Shown: positions 52,734-61,560, counted from the first letter of the stretch. The stretch is 64,000 nt of DNA from M3007 sp044224705 (GCA_044224705.1 JBGAJY010000007.1:1-64000); one strand, 5' to 3'. Notes: generated by a model from the letters alone, not told the origin. Program-made: numbers and translations.

Positions 52734-54050
52734 TCAGCCTGAAACAATTTCACCAAAAAGGTCGAACTCCTCTGCCCTGGTAATGCGAACCTGTGCAAAA
52801 TCGCCTAGCCGAACGTAGTTCGTTTTGGCATCTACCAGCACTTCGTTGTCCACCTCCGGAGAATCGGCTTCTGTCCGTCCGATGAAGAATTTTCCCTCTT
52901 TGCGGTCGAACAGGGTTTTGAATACCTTGCCCACCTTGGCTTCATTTTTTCGAAGGGAAATTTCCTGCTGTACGTCCATCAGCGCCTGTGCGCGGGCTGC
53001 CTTGACTTCTGCAGGAATGTCGTCGGGCAGATCGAAAGCGCGGGTGCTTTCTTCGTGGGAGTATTGAAAAACGCCGACCCGTTCGAATTCCTGCTGCCGG
53101 ACGAAATCGAGCAGTTGTTCAAAATCCTCCTCGGATTCACCGGGGTGACCAACCAGAAAAGTAGTTCGCAGCGCAATTCCGGGCACCTTTTCCCGAATCG
53201 CAGCCAGCAGTTCTTCGGTTTCTGCGCGGGTGATCTGGCGTCGCATAAGGTTCAGCACATTATCGCTGGCGTGCTGCAGGGGTAAATCGAGGTAATTACA
53301 GATTTCGGAGCGCTCGGCCATCGCGTCCAGGATTTCGAGGGGAAACTTGGATGGATAGGCATAGTGCAGGCGAATCCACTCGATGCCTTCCACGTCGGCC
53401 AGGGCGTGCAGCAGCCTGGGTAATTCGCGTTTTTTGTAGAGATCCAGGCCGTAATACGTCAGTTCCTGGGCGATGAGCAGAAGTTCCTTCACCCCGCGGC
53501 GAGCCAGGTTTCGGGCCTCGGAAACGAGTTCTTCAACGGGCCGGCTGATGTGCTGGCCGCGCATGAGCGGGATCGCGCAAAAGGAACAGGTGCGGTTGCA
53601 GCCTTCCGAAATTTTCAGGTAAGCGTAGTGGGGCAACGTGGTGATCTGACGTTCGCCCAACAGTTCGTAGCGGTAATCGGCATCCATGCGGGCGAGCAAA
53701 GCCGGCATTTCCAGGGTGCCGAAAAAGGCGTCCACCTCGGGGATCTCCTGTTCAAGATCGTCCTTATAACGTTGTGACAAACAGCCGGTTACGTACAATT
53801 TTTCGATCTGGCCCGTCTTTTTCAACTCCGCGTGTTCGAGGATGGCGTCGATACTTTCCTGCTTGGCAAGGTCGATAAATCCGCAGGTATTGATGATGAC
53901 GACATTAGCATCGGCGTCCTCGCGTTCATGGCTTACTTCAAAGTCGTTGCCGCGCAACTGCGTGATGAGGTTCTCGCTGTCGACGAGGTTTTTGGAACAA
54001 CCCAGGGTGACGACGTTGACTTTATCTTTTCGAAGCGTTTTTGTGCGCAT
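52734..54050 (-). CDS. rimO: Ribosomal protein S12 methylthiotransferase
   Basis: 438 residues from ATG 54050 (MRTKTLRKDKVNVVTLGC). Radical-SAM methylthiotransferase that modifies an Asp of ribosomal protein S12. UPF0004 domain with cluster Cys in LGCSKNLVDSE, NTCGFID and TGCLSQRY; radical-SAM CxxxCxxC in CNRTCSFCAIP near residue 157; C-terminal TRAM domain (GKFFIGRTEADSPEVD onward). The sequence GCSKN and the SPEVD stretch favour RimO over MiaB. Confidence 0.95.
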   Translation of the reverse strand: MRTKTLRKDKVNVVTLGCSKNLVDSENLITQLRGNDFEVSHEREDADANVVIINTCGFIDLAKQESIDAILEHAELKKTGQIEKLYVTGCLSQRYKDDLEQEIPEVDAFFGTLEMPALLARMDADYRYELLGERQITTLPHYAYLKISEGCNRTCSFCAIPLMRGQHISRPVEELVSEARNLARRGVKELLLIAQELTYYGLDLYKKRELPRLLHALADVEGIEWIRLHYAYPSKFPLEILDAMAERSEICNYLDLPLQHASDNVLNLMRRQITRAETEELLAAIREKVPGIALRTTFLVGHPGESEEDFEQLLDFVRQQEFERVGVFQYSHEESTRAFDLPDDIPAEVKAARAQALMDVQQEISLRKNEAKVGKVFKTLFDRKEGKFFIGRTEADSPEVDNEVLVDAKTNYVRLGDFAQVRITRAEEFDLFGEIVSG

Positions 54051-54175
54051 AGTTTTGGAAAAAAATTTGCCCGGCGCGGCCTGGCGCAAGCGGGCAAAGC
54101 AAATGTTGGCGCAAAGGTCGGCAATTCGCCCAAAAAATAGCAACCCGAGTACATGCACAACCCGTTGAGGCCTGC

Positions 54176-54183
54176 TATTTTTG
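54176..54183 (+). promoter_or_regulatory. -7 box TATTTTTG before the DinB-like gene
   Basis: Fits TAnnTTTG; predicted leader about 80 bases to ATG 54268. No well-placed -33 element. Confidence 0.35.
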
Positions 54184-54267
54184 CCGCCTGCTTTTGGAAG
54201 ACCGCTTTATCTCATGCCCCCGGGCTGATTTACCCCGATCTGTAAAACATCCGGCTGAATTTGAATT

Positions 54268-54849
54268 ATGACGCAAAAAGCCCTGCTTGACCGTTTGGAA
54301 ATCGAAGTGCGCGATATGCTTGAACAGGCACGAAACCAGATCGCCCCGCTGCCTTCCGAAGCATTGTTGTACCGTCCGGCACCTTCGAATCCGAAGGAAA
54401 AAGCCCACTGGAATATCCTCGAATGCCTGGCTCACCTCAACGCTTATTCCAACGATTATTTTGCGCGCATCGAGTTGTCGGTGCATAAGGCAAAAGCCCG
54501 GCGCTGGACCGCCGATCCCGATGGCGAACTGCGTTATACGGGTCGTGGAAAACGGGCCATCCGTCGCGCCGATCCGAACAACGGCAAATTGTACAAGTCG
54601 CCGAAGCGATACAATTTTACCGGTAGGGAATTCGCTCCAGAAGTGGTTAAAATCTTCATTATCAACGCCGAACGTTTGCTGCGCCTGCTTCAAATCTCCC
54701 GCGAAGTTGATTTGAACCGCGCCCACGTTCGCAAAGCCAATGCCTGGACGGCCCAATATTCCCTGGGCAATTTGCTGGAGTTTTTAGTGGTGCACCAACG
54801 CCGGCACCTGGCACAGGCACAAGACCTTCGCGTGAAGGCAGGCTTTTGA
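54268..54849 (+). CDS. DinB-like metalloprotein
   Basis: 193 residues, a four-helix bundle of the DinB/YfiT superfamily. Expected metal-ligand His residues are at HWNILECLAHLNAY (about 47-60) and at HQRRHLAQAQ near the C-terminus. Proteins of this family act as thiol S-transferases or are uncharacterised; function here is unknown. It is followed directly by the cobalamin riboswitch of the next gene. Confidence 0.85.
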   Translation: MTQKALLDRLEIEVRDMLEQARNQIAPLPSEALLYRPAPSNPKEKAHWNILECLAHLNAYSNDYFARIELSVHKAKARRWTADPDGELRYTGRGKRAIRRADPNNGKLYKSPKRYNFTGREFAPEVVKIFIINAERLLRLLQISREVDLNRAHVRKANAWTAQYSLGNLLEFLVVHQRRHLAQAQDLRVKAGF

Positions 54850-54892
54850 CTTTTCCGATCTTAAATTAATACAGTCCTTCCGGCAAGGTTTA

Positions 54893-54900
54893 TACTTTTG
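54893..54900 (+). promoter_or_regulatory. -7 box TACTTTTG in front of the cobalamin riboswitch
   Basis: Fits TAnnTTTG and lies directly before the riboswitch, so transcription would begin near 54906, at the start of the aptamer. Confidence 0.5.
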
Positions 54901-55068
54901 CCGCCGGTTGATGGTTTCCGTCCGGCTGCTCCCGGCGGAATGAAAAGGGAACCCGGTGCAAATCCGGGGCAGTCCCCGCTGCTGTAAGTTCCATCAGGTT
55001 CAAAAGCACAAGGCCACTGGGTAACCCGGGAAGGCGCTTTTGAAGGAACGAGCCAGAAGACCTGCCAT
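54901..55068 (+). ncRNA. Cobalamin (AdoCbl) riboswitch aptamer
   Basis: Typical landmarks occur in order: GGTTGATGGTTTCCG (from 54905), the AAAAGGGAACCCGGTGC core (54943-54959), GGGGCAGTCCCCGCTGCTGT, GCCACTGGGTAACCCGGGAA, and the B12 box AGCCAGAAGACCTGCC (55051-55066). It should lower expression of the BtuG-like gene when cobalamin is plentiful. The normal expression-platform position is taken by the inverted repeat at 55111-55199. Confidence 0.95.
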
Positions 55069-55110
55069 GCGCCGCTGTATCACCGGGCTTCGGGAGAAAG
55101 CCTTCGAAGA

Positions 55111-55199
55111 GAATGATGAATGTTGAATGATAAATGATGAATACTCCTTGTGTTTGGGAGACTTGTCATTCATCATTTATCATTCAACATTCATCATTC
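55111..55199. repeat. Inverted repeat between riboswitch and BtuG-like gene
   Basis: Arms 55111-55142 (GAATGATGAATGTTGAATGA and onward) and 55168-55199 are perfect reverse complements over 32 bases with a 25-base loop. In RNA this would be a very stable hairpin ending 45 bases before the start codon. No T run follows. Confidence 0.92.
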
Positions 55200-55244
55200 G
55201 TAGCACTTCCCGGCCTTTCATTTTCACTTTTTAAAGCGGCAAAA

Positions 55245-56294
55245 ATGAAAGCCAAATTCCTTCCAATTTTCCTCCTGCTTTTTTCAACAACATTCTTCCA
55301 GTTCGCCTGCCAAGACGGCGCGCTACCCTATTCGCCCCCCGTTCCGGGGAAATATGCCACCGGCATTTTTGTCGTCAATGAAGGCCCGTTTGGAGGCACA
55401 GGCAGCATCTCGTGGCACAACCCAGCCACCGGCGAGACGGTTCTGGATGTGTTTGCCCAGGAAAACAATGGCGCCGTGCTGGGCCAGTTTGTTCAGTCGA
55501 TTTGTTTTCACAACGGCCATGCCTACATCGTCGTCAATGGGGCCAACAAGGTGTATGTCGTTGACGCCGAGACGTTTAAATACCAAAGTACTATTGAAGG
55601 ACTCGCGCTCCCGCGCTTTTTTCTGCCACTCGACAACGACTACGCATACGTGAGTCAGTGGGGCGCTGACGGACTGAGCGGCAGCGTTGCGAAGGTCGAT
55701 TTGCGGACCAACCAAATCGTAAAAACCATCTCCACGGGCAGCGGTGCGGACAAACTGGTACGATTGTCTGACGGACTGGTGTATGTACCCAATTCCGGCG
55801 GCTTTGGCACTGATTCCACTATTTCGGTGATCAATCCTGCCGACGACCTGGAAATTTCGCGCATGGCCGTACATGGCAAAAACCCCGGTACCCTCGCCGA
55901 AAGCAATTACCAAGGACAGAAAATCTCCTACGCCCATTGTCGCGGCACCTTTCTGGACACAATGCCGGAAGGATGGGTAGGCCCACTGGACGGCTCGGCC
56001 GGGTTCACCACGCCGGCTTACGGAGACGACCTCGTGGCCGGCCCGGGAGCACAATTCCTTTATTTCACGGCCGGTGGAAGTATCTGGAAGATCGGTTTTC
56101 CCGGCGGCCCTTCGAAGGTAGCTGATCAGCCGGCCTACGGACTGAACTGCGATGCGGAAACCGGAAACCTTTACTGCGCTGATGCGAAAGACTTTTCCTC
56201 AGCGGGAGAAGTGGTGGTGTTATCGCCTGTGGGACAACGGATTGGCGCATTTTCGGTGGGAGTGGCGCCGGGCGAAGTCGTGATTGTGAAATAG
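55245..56294 (+). CDS. BtuG-like surface beta-propeller lipoprotein (YncE/DUF5074 type)
   Basis: 349 residues from ATG 55245 (MKAKFLPIFLLLFS). The in-frame upstream part runs through the inverted repeat and is not coding. Lipoprotein signal with Cys22 (FFQFACQDG). The mature part has YncE-type blades (GIFVVNEGPFGGTGSISWHN, AYIVVNGANKVYVVDAETF, DNDYAYVSQWGADGLSGSV, NLYCADAKDF). In Bacteroides, BtuG proteins of this fold sit on the cell surface and bind vitamin B12 for the TonB receptor BtuB. The cobalamin riboswitch upstream strongly supports the same job. No btuB or ABC genes follow; the next gene is convergent. Confidence 0.85.
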   Translation: MKAKFLPIFLLLFSTTFFQFACQDGALPYSPPVPGKYATGIFVVNEGPFGGTGSISWHNPATGETVLDVFAQENNGAVLGQFVQSICFHNGHAYIVVNGANKVYVVDAETFKYQSTIEGLALPRFFLPLDNDYAYVSQWGADGLSGSVAKVDLRTNQIVKTISTGSGADKLVRLSDGLVYVPNSGGFGTDSTISVINPADDLEISRMAVHGKNPGTLAESNYQGQKISYAHCRGTFLDTMPEGWVGPLDGSAGFTTPAYGDDLVAGPGAQFLYFTAGGSIWKIGFPGGPSKVADQPAYGLNCDAETGNLYCADAKDFSSAGEVVVLSPVGQRIGAFSVGVAPGEVVIVK

Positions 56295-56323
56295 GAGCTG
56301 GTAATAAAAGATAACATCTCAAA

Positions 56324-56355
56324 CGTATTCCCAGGGCTGAAGCCGTGGGAATACG
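56324..56355. repeat. Palindrome between convergent genes (CCCAGGGCTGAAGCC family)
   Basis: CGTATTCCCA / TGGGAATACG (10 bp) enclosing GGC-TGAA-GCC. It lies between the BtuG-like and the RMD1-like genes and may end transcription from both sides, although no long T run is present. The inner GGGCTGAAGCC is another dispersed-type palindrome. Confidence 0.75.
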
Positions 56356-56367
56356 TCGGTTTATAGT

Positions 56368-57144
56368 TTAAAAAATCTTTGAAATCAATAAATCGAACAC
56401 TTCGATGCAGATAAGCGCAATAATGATCCATTCCAATTGACTGCTTTCGCGGTGCAGGTACAATTCGCGGAAGACCGATAGATTGTCTTCGATCACTTTG
56501 AACGTGTACTCCACTTCCTTGAACCGGCTTTGCAATTCGAAGGTGCGCGAAAGCCCCCGGTAAATGCGATCGAGGTATTCGTCATCCCAGATCATTTCCG
56601 GGCTGTCGAAAATGAACAGGTTTTCCACCACCCTGTTTTTGTTGTTGAGGGTTCGGCCGATGAATTTCAGCATGTTTTTCCGGCTGATCCGGATAGAGCC
56701 GTCGCGTTCAAGTTGATTCGTAAAATGGTGGATTTCGGAAAGCAGCACATCGGAGCGCTGGGAGAAAAAATCGAGGGCCACGGAATGCGCCACATTGTGC
56801 ATCACGATCCGGACCACGGTCTCATCGAGCCGGGGCACGGTCAGGCTGTCGAAATTGAAGGTGATCTGGCTTTCCGGAACCTGGCTGATCTCAAAATCGT
56901 CGCGAAATTTGTCGCTGAGCGAATTGGTGCAAAAGGGCAGCAAAAAGCTCAGATTCTGGCTGATCTCCACGCTGTTCATGTTGGCAAATACGACTGCGCC
57001 GTAATCGAAGGCGTAGAAGTACTGGTCGTTATCGGATTGATAGAACAGTTCCGAGGGATTTTCCTGAATCAGCGTGCCCGCATAGGATTCCTTCAGGCCC
57101 TTCAGGTCGAGTTGTTCGGCAATGTAAAAGGCTGCTATTTTCAT
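56368..57144 (-). CDS. RMD1/DUF155 family protein
   Basis: 258 residues from ATG 57144 (MKIAAFYIAEQ). The family pattern is seen: YFYAFDYGAVVFANM in the N-terminal half, then helical segments, ending with DYLDRIYRGLSRTFELQSR-like helices and a C-terminal membrane helix (WIIIALICIEVFDLLI) after LHRESSQLE. Eukaryotic relatives (RMD1/RMND1) are mitochondrial; bacterial function is unknown. Divergent from the BASS transporter gene; a minus-strand TATTTTTG box lies at 57154-57161. Confidence 0.85.
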   Translation of the reverse strand: MKIAAFYIAEQLDLKGLKESYAGTLIQENPSELFYQSDNDQYFYAFDYGAVVFANMNSVEISQNLSFLLPFCTNSLSDKFRDDFEISQVPESQITFNFDSLTVPRLDETVVRIVMHNVAHSVALDFFSQRSDVLLSEIHHFTNQLERDGSIRISRKNMLKFIGRTLNNKNRVVENLFIFDSPEMIWDDEYLDRIYRGLSRTFELQSRFKEVEYTFKVIEDNLSVFRELYLHRESSQLEWIIIALICIEVFDLLISKIF

Positions 57145-57153
57145 GTTGATTTG

Positions 57154-57161
57154 CAAAAATA
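57154..57161 (-). promoter_or_regulatory. -7 box TATTTTTG (minus) before RMD1-like gene
   Basis: Plus strand CAAAAATA, only 10 bases before the start codon, so the message would have almost no leader. Weak support. Confidence 0.3.
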
Positions 57162-57179
57162 ATCAAAGGGCAAAGCGCC

Positions 57180-57187
57180 TACCTTTG
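57180..57187 (+). promoter_or_regulatory. -7 box TACCTTTG before BASS transporter gene
   Basis: Matches TAnnTTTG; start codon 24 bases later. A TTG at 57151 is 26 bases upstream, longer than usual. Confidence 0.4.
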
Positions 57188-57210
57188 GCGCGCCAAAATC
57201 ACTTTACATT

Positions 57211-58107
57211 TTGTCTGCCACACAAGTTGTCGATATCGCTGTCAGTTCCGTTCTGGGACTGATCATGTTTGGAGTTGGGTTGTCTTTGACTGCTGGCGAC
57301 TTCACCCGGATTATTCGTTATCCCCGGGCTTTTTTCACCGCATTGGGCGCGCAGATGATCGGTTTGCCCATCATTGCTTTCATTATCAGTCTGATAGCGC
57401 CTTTGCCCGCACCATTAAAGGTAGGTTTTATCATCTTGGCGGCCAGCCCGGGCGGCGCAACCTCCGGCTTTCTGACCTACCTCTGGCGTGGCAACGTGGC
57501 GCTGTCGCTGTCCATCACCTCGGTCAACAGTTTTCTCACCATTTTCTCGATCCCCATCGTCGTCAATATCGGTCTGAAAGTTTTCCTGAGCCGCGGCACC
57601 GACCTTCATTTGCCGCTCGGCGATACGGTCAGCCATATTTTTTTCATTACCGTGATTCCGGTCACGTTGGGCCTGTTGGTGCGGAGGCATTATGCCAATG
57701 CCGCAGAGCGGATCAGCAAACCTGCGAAATACGTCATGATGGTCCTGTTGGCTGTGGTGTTTGCGATTAAAATGTTTGCGGGCCAAAACTACGGTGGCGC
57801 CGGCCTCACCTGGCACGATTTCATGATCATCAGCCCCGTCGCATTGGTCCAAAACGCCTGTTGCCTCTTTTTCGGGTATTATTTTATGAAACATATGGGT
57901 TTTGGCCACGCGTCGAGGCTCACCGCCGCCATGGAAAGCGGCGTACAAAACACTACGCTGGCTTTCCTCATCGCCAGCACACTGATCGGCAATGAGGACA
58001 TGGTAAAACCGGCACTGGTGTATTCGCTGTATTCTTTCTGGACGGCGTGTTTGTTTGCCTACGTATCCAATAGAGCCAATACCGGTCAGCCGCAACCAAC
58101 GGTTTAG
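57211..58107 (+). CDS. Bile acid:sodium symporter (BASS) family transporter
   Basis: 298 residues starting with TTG 57211; no ATG precedes the first helix. Nine to ten membrane helices. BASS features: LIMFGVGLSLTAGDF near residue 18, AASPGGATSGFLTYLWRGNVALSLS near 76-100, and ESGVQNTTLAFLIAS near 240, the sodium/substrate crossover regions. Substrate may be an organic anion; not bile acids necessarily. The stop is 4 bases before the stop of the convergent YfhO-family gene. Confidence 0.92.
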   Translation: MSATQVVDIAVSSVLGLIMFGVGLSLTAGDFTRIIRYPRAFFTALGAQMIGLPIIAFIISLIAPLPAPLKVGFIILAASPGGATSGFLTYLWRGNVALSLSITSVNSFLTIFSIPIVVNIGLKVFLSRGTDLHLPLGDTVSHIFFITVIPVTLGLLVRRHYANAAERISKPAKYVMMVLLAVVFAIKMFAGQNYGGAGLTWHDFMIISPVALVQNACCLFFGYYFMKHMGFGHASRLTAAMESGVQNTTLAFLIASTLIGNEDMVKPALVYSLYSFWTACLFAYVSNRANTGQPQPTV

Positions 58108-58111
58108 AATA

Positions 58112-60643
58112 TTACTTTTTTCCTTTTTTGGATGCTGCGGGTTTAGCAGGAGACGGAGCGGAACGCGCCGGCTTTTCTTCCTTCGGCATATCGGCCAATT
58201 GATCCGGATCGCCTGGCGTATGCCGGCGGAACCACCAGAACAGGCCGCCAAAAAAGAGCAGCAGCGCGAGCGCGGAGGCGCCCATTGAAATTTTCTCGCC
58301 GAGATAGTACGAACGTGGTTCGAAACGCATTTCCAGTTTCATCTTATCGCCTGCCGGGAGGCGCATGCCCCGGAGCAGGTAGTCGACTTTGATAAAATCG
58401 GGCGCCGGCTGGTCGTTCAAATAGCATTTCCAGCCCTTCGCCGGCGGGTAATACACCTCGGGGAAAACGGCGAACTGTTCTGTTTTGGCGGAATATTCAT
58501 ACACCATTTTATCGGGATGGTAACTCACCAGATCGATTTTCGCCGTGCTGTCGGGTTGAATCTGGAAGCCCTGCAAGGTAGCGGCGAAAGATTGCTGCAC
58601 CACCGCCGTGTCTTTCGGATTCAGGCCGTGAAGGGCATTGAATTCAGCATCACCGTTTGGAACGATGTCGAAATGCCGCACAAACCACGCGTGGCCCAGG
58701 GCTTTGGGGTTGACAATCACGTCCGCGCCTTCCCCTTTGGGCACGATGATGTACTTGCCGTTGAACATGCCGACGATGTTCAGGTTCTGCCCGACATTGC
58801 CGGACAGGAAAGTATCAATCACTTCCTGGTAGCGCTGGAGTTTGGCAGCGTGATAGCCGCTCATGTTTTTGTGGAAATAAGAAGGCAGGAAGTTGGTCGT
58901 GCTGGCGCCGCGCACCAGGTCGAGCACACGGTAGTGGATGTCCGGGTCGCGTTTGATCTGTGCGTCGAAGCTTTCCTCCTTGGGCGGAGCGGTAGCGGCG
59001 CGTTTGTTCTCGTATTTATCCGCAGAAATGGTGCGGCTGCAAACCATCCAGTTGTCCGCCAGAGAAAGCGCCGCGAGGCCCAGCACGGTGACGCCAGCAC
59101 GAAGATTTCCCTTCAGATAAAACCAAATCATACCCGCTGCAACCAGGATAAAGCCCAGGGAACGGAAGGCATCGGAACGGGCCATGCTTTCGCGGTCGGA
59201 AATCAGGATGTCGGAGAGATTGGGCATTTTCAACTGTGCTGCCAGTTGGGCGTCCCGCGGGCCTGCGCCAGCGCTTCTGAATGCCGCAAAGAGGCAAAAC
59301 AGCGCGGCAACACCCAAACCGAAGTACAAGCCATTCATTTTACGCTCACGGGGAATATCCGGATCGCATAATTTTTGTAAACCCAGCGCTGCCAAGGCGG
59401 AAAAACTCAACTGTGTCAGGCCCAGTGCCATGGAAACGGCCCGGAATTTATTGAACATAGGCAGAACGTCGTAGAGAATGTCGTTCAGGAAAAAGTTCTT
59501 GCCCCAGGCGAGGGAAAGGGTGAACAAGCTGCACGCAAGCAGCCACCATTTAGCGTTGCCGCGAGCCACCCAGGCGCCGAACAAGGCCAGAAAACAGATG
59601 ATCGCGCCGGCATAAATAGCCGTGCCGACGAAAGGCTGATCGCCCCAGTAGAAAGAGGATGCAATCTGACTCCCGATACTTCTTTTCTCTGCGGCAGAGC
59701 GGCCTTTGCTGATCAGGTCGTAAAATTCGCCTTGCTGAATGGTTTCGCTCGCACCGCCGCCGTAAGCATGAGGCACGATAAGCGTGAGTGTTTCCCCGAT
59801 ACCGTAACTCCAGCCAAACAGATAATCCTTGTCCAGGCCATCGCCTTTCCCGGAGCGTTTGGTAAGTTCCGACTTGCCGCGAATGGTTTCCTGGGAATAT
59901 TCGTAAGTCGGCCAGAGACGCGAAATATTGCTTCCAAAACCAAGGAGAATGGCCACACCGCAGGCCGCCACTCCCCTGCCCCACACCAAATAATTCTTGT
60001 GCCGGATGGCATCGATCAGTTGGACCAGGAAATAGATGCCGCAAATCAGCAGCGTGTAGTAAGTGATTTGTACGTGGTTCACGTACACCTGCATGCCCGT
60101 AAACAAGGCCAGCACTCCCGCCCCAAGGAGCCATCGCCCGTTGAAGGCCATGACGACCCCGGCAAGCATCGCGGGCGTGAGGGCCAGGGCCGCCATTTTT
60201 GTGGAGTGCCCGGCCTCGATAATATCGATGTTGTAAGAGGTGATGCCGTAGGCCAAAGCGCCAAAGACAGCCACGCGCCAGTCCAGCTTCAGCACGCTGA
60301 GAAACAGGTACATGCAAAACATGGCGGCAAAAACCTGCGTCCACACCGAAGTGTAGTCGGCCCACAGGAAGATGGTTTTTGCAAATGGTTTGGTGAAGTT
60401 CCCATGGATGGGGGAGTATATCTGGTAAGCGGGCATTCCGCTGAACGCGCTGTTGGTCCAAAGCGGAGCCTTGCCGTCCTTTTTGAGGTAGTCCTGCACT
60501 TCGGTTTGCATGGCGCGCGCCTTGTCGTTGTCGGGCTGTGGCAGCACTTTTCCGCTGAAAGCGTTCGGGGCGAAAAAGAAGGTCGCAACGAGGAGCATCG
60601 CGGCAACGGCGATCAGATGGGGCAGCAGTTTTTTAAAATCCAT
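58112..60643 (-). CDS. YfhO-family polytopic membrane protein
   Basis: 843 residues from ATG 60643 (MDFKKLLPHLIAV); a TTG three codons upstream is unlikely. About 12-13 membrane helices: the N-terminal helix, an extracytoplasmic loop with WTNSAFSGMPAYQIYSP, many helices, then a periplasmic domain (about 560-790) and a last membrane helix before a Pro/Lys/Ala-rich tail (SKKGKK). YfhO proteins are GT-C-like and, in Gram-positive bacteria, glycosylate lipoteichoic acid; in Bacteroidota the acceptor is unknown. Confidence 0.92.
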   Translation of the reverse strand: MDFKKLLPHLIAVAAMLLVATFFFAPNAFSGKVLPQPDNDKARAMQTEVQDYLKKDGKAPLWTNSAFSGMPAYQIYSPIHGNFTKPFAKTIFLWADYTSVWTQVFAAMFCMYLFLSVLKLDWRVAVFGALAYGITSYNIDIIEAGHSTKMAALALTPAMLAGVVMAFNGRWLLGAGVLALFTGMQVYVNHVQITYYTLLICGIYFLVQLIDAIRHKNYLVWGRGVAACGVAILLGFGSNISRLWPTYEYSQETIRGKSELTKRSGKGDGLDKDYLFGWSYGIGETLTLIVPHAYGGGASETIQQGEFYDLISKGRSAAEKRSIGSQIASSFYWGDQPFVGTAIYAGAIICFLALFGAWVARGNAKWWLLACSLFTLSLAWGKNFFLNDILYDVLPMFNKFRAVSMALGLTQLSFSALAALGLQKLCDPDIPRERKMNGLYFGLGVAALFCLFAAFRSAGAGPRDAQLAAQLKMPNLSDILISDRESMARSDAFRSLGFILVAAGMIWFYLKGNLRAGVTVLGLAALSLADNWMVCSRTISADKYENKRAATAPPKEESFDAQIKRDPDIHYRVLDLVRGASTTNFLPSYFHKNMSGYHAAKLQRYQEVIDTFLSGNVGQNLNIVGMFNGKYIIVPKGEGADVIVNPKALGHAWFVRHFDIVPNGDAEFNALHGLNPKDTAVVQQSFAATLQGFQIQPDSTAKIDLVSYHPDKMVYEYSAKTEQFAVFPEVYYPPAKGWKCYLNDQPAPDFIKVDYLLRGMRLPAGDKMKLEMRFEPRSYYLGEKISMGASALALLLFFGGLFWWFRRHTPGDPDQLADMPKEEKPARSAPSPAKPAASKKGKK

Positions 60644-60652
60644 GGAAAACAA

Positions 60653-60822
60653 CTTTTGTTGGACAGGCGGCGAAGGTAGGCATTAGAACCGTTCGCCCGA
60701 AACAGTACAGAGAGGTGTAAAGATCAATTGGCGAATTTGGAGTTAGCAGGCAGTTGTATTGGACTATGCTTTATTTTTTAGACAGGATCAACAGGATCGA
60801 CAGGATATTGTCAGAGAAAATA
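60653..60822. other. Intergenic region with GACAGGAT repeats
   Basis: Contains GACAGGATCAACAGGATC-GACAGGAT (60781-60806), related to the motif of the inverted repeat at 24048-24129 but without a second arm. Nothing else recognised. Confidence 0.5.
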
Positions 60823-61473
60823 TCAGTTCAGTTTTTTCAACAAATCGCGCAGCGCGGCATCGGGAATTTCATGTCCGCCGGCAAAACGCGTTTCTTCAAA
60901 ATCCACCCCGTTGCGATCCTCGATTTCGCGCACTTGTTCAATGCGGTCGGGCGTCAGGAATGGATCCGTAGAGCCGTAAAGCAGGTATAAATTCTTGTCT
61001 TTCAGGTATTCACGGTGAGCGGCGTAATCGAGGTCTTCGGGCGGCATGCCGGCCCACAGGACGAGATCATGAAAATGCGGCTGGTTGCGAAGTATCCAGC
61101 GGCAAATCGTCGCGGTACCCTGCGAGAAACCCAGAAGAACGATCCGAGTATCAGCCGGAACTTGTGCAATACATTGGTTATAAAGGGTTTGTAAATAAAT
61201 CGCATTGTCCTGAATGGCACTGTCGCGAAAATGCCTGGTCATCCAGTTGGCCCCCACGTCTCCTGCAAATCCTTTTTTATAAAAGTGGTTGAGCCCTTCC
61301 GGAGCGACTACCCAGGTGTGCGGGTTGTCCAGCAATTTGAAATCGGCCAGGAAGGAATCGGCCAGCTGGGCGTAGCCATGACAAATCAGCCACAGCTGCC
61401 GGACCTGCGGACCGGGCTGGCCCAGGGTGAAATAATGCGCCGTCCGGGACACGACAAGAGAGTGCTGCTGCAT
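60823..61473 (-). CDS. Alpha/beta hydrolase, phospholipase/carboxylesterase family
   Basis: 216 residues, no signal peptide. Nucleophile elbow GFSQGTATI with Ser near residue 117, oxyanion-hole HGYAQ near 32, catalytic Asp region YGSTDPFLTPDR near 167, and His in FAGGHEIP near 200: the complete triad of the small carboxylesterase/lysophospholipase family (AB hydrolase 2). Likely a cytoplasmic esterase, substrate unknown. Confidence 0.9.
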   Translation of the reverse strand: MQQHSLVVSRTAHYFTLGQPGPQVRQLWLICHGYAQLADSFLADFKLLDNPHTWVVAPEGLNHFYKKGFAGDVGANWMTRHFRDSAIQDNAIYLQTLYNQCIAQVPADTRIVLLGFSQGTATICRWILRNQPHFHDLVLWAGMPPEDLDYAAHREYLKDKNLYLLYGSTDPFLTPDRIEQVREIEDRNGVDFEETRFAGGHEIPDAALRDLLKKLN

Positions 61474-61552
61474 GGGAACGATTTTTGTCCTAAACTACCG
61501 CGAAAGGTAGACAGGGCGGCGAAAATACCGACGTGTCGGCCCTTGTTTTGCT

Positions 61553-61560
61553 TACTTTTG
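61553..61560 (+). promoter_or_regulatory. -7 box TACTTTTG before SprB-repeat gene
   Basis: Matches TAnnTTTG. It lies between a possible early in-frame start (61533) and the ATG at 61608, so it supports the later start. Confidence 0.45.

Noticed and set aside
54268..54849. DinB-like gene as part of the B12 regulon
   Set aside because: The riboswitch lies downstream of it and points to the next gene.
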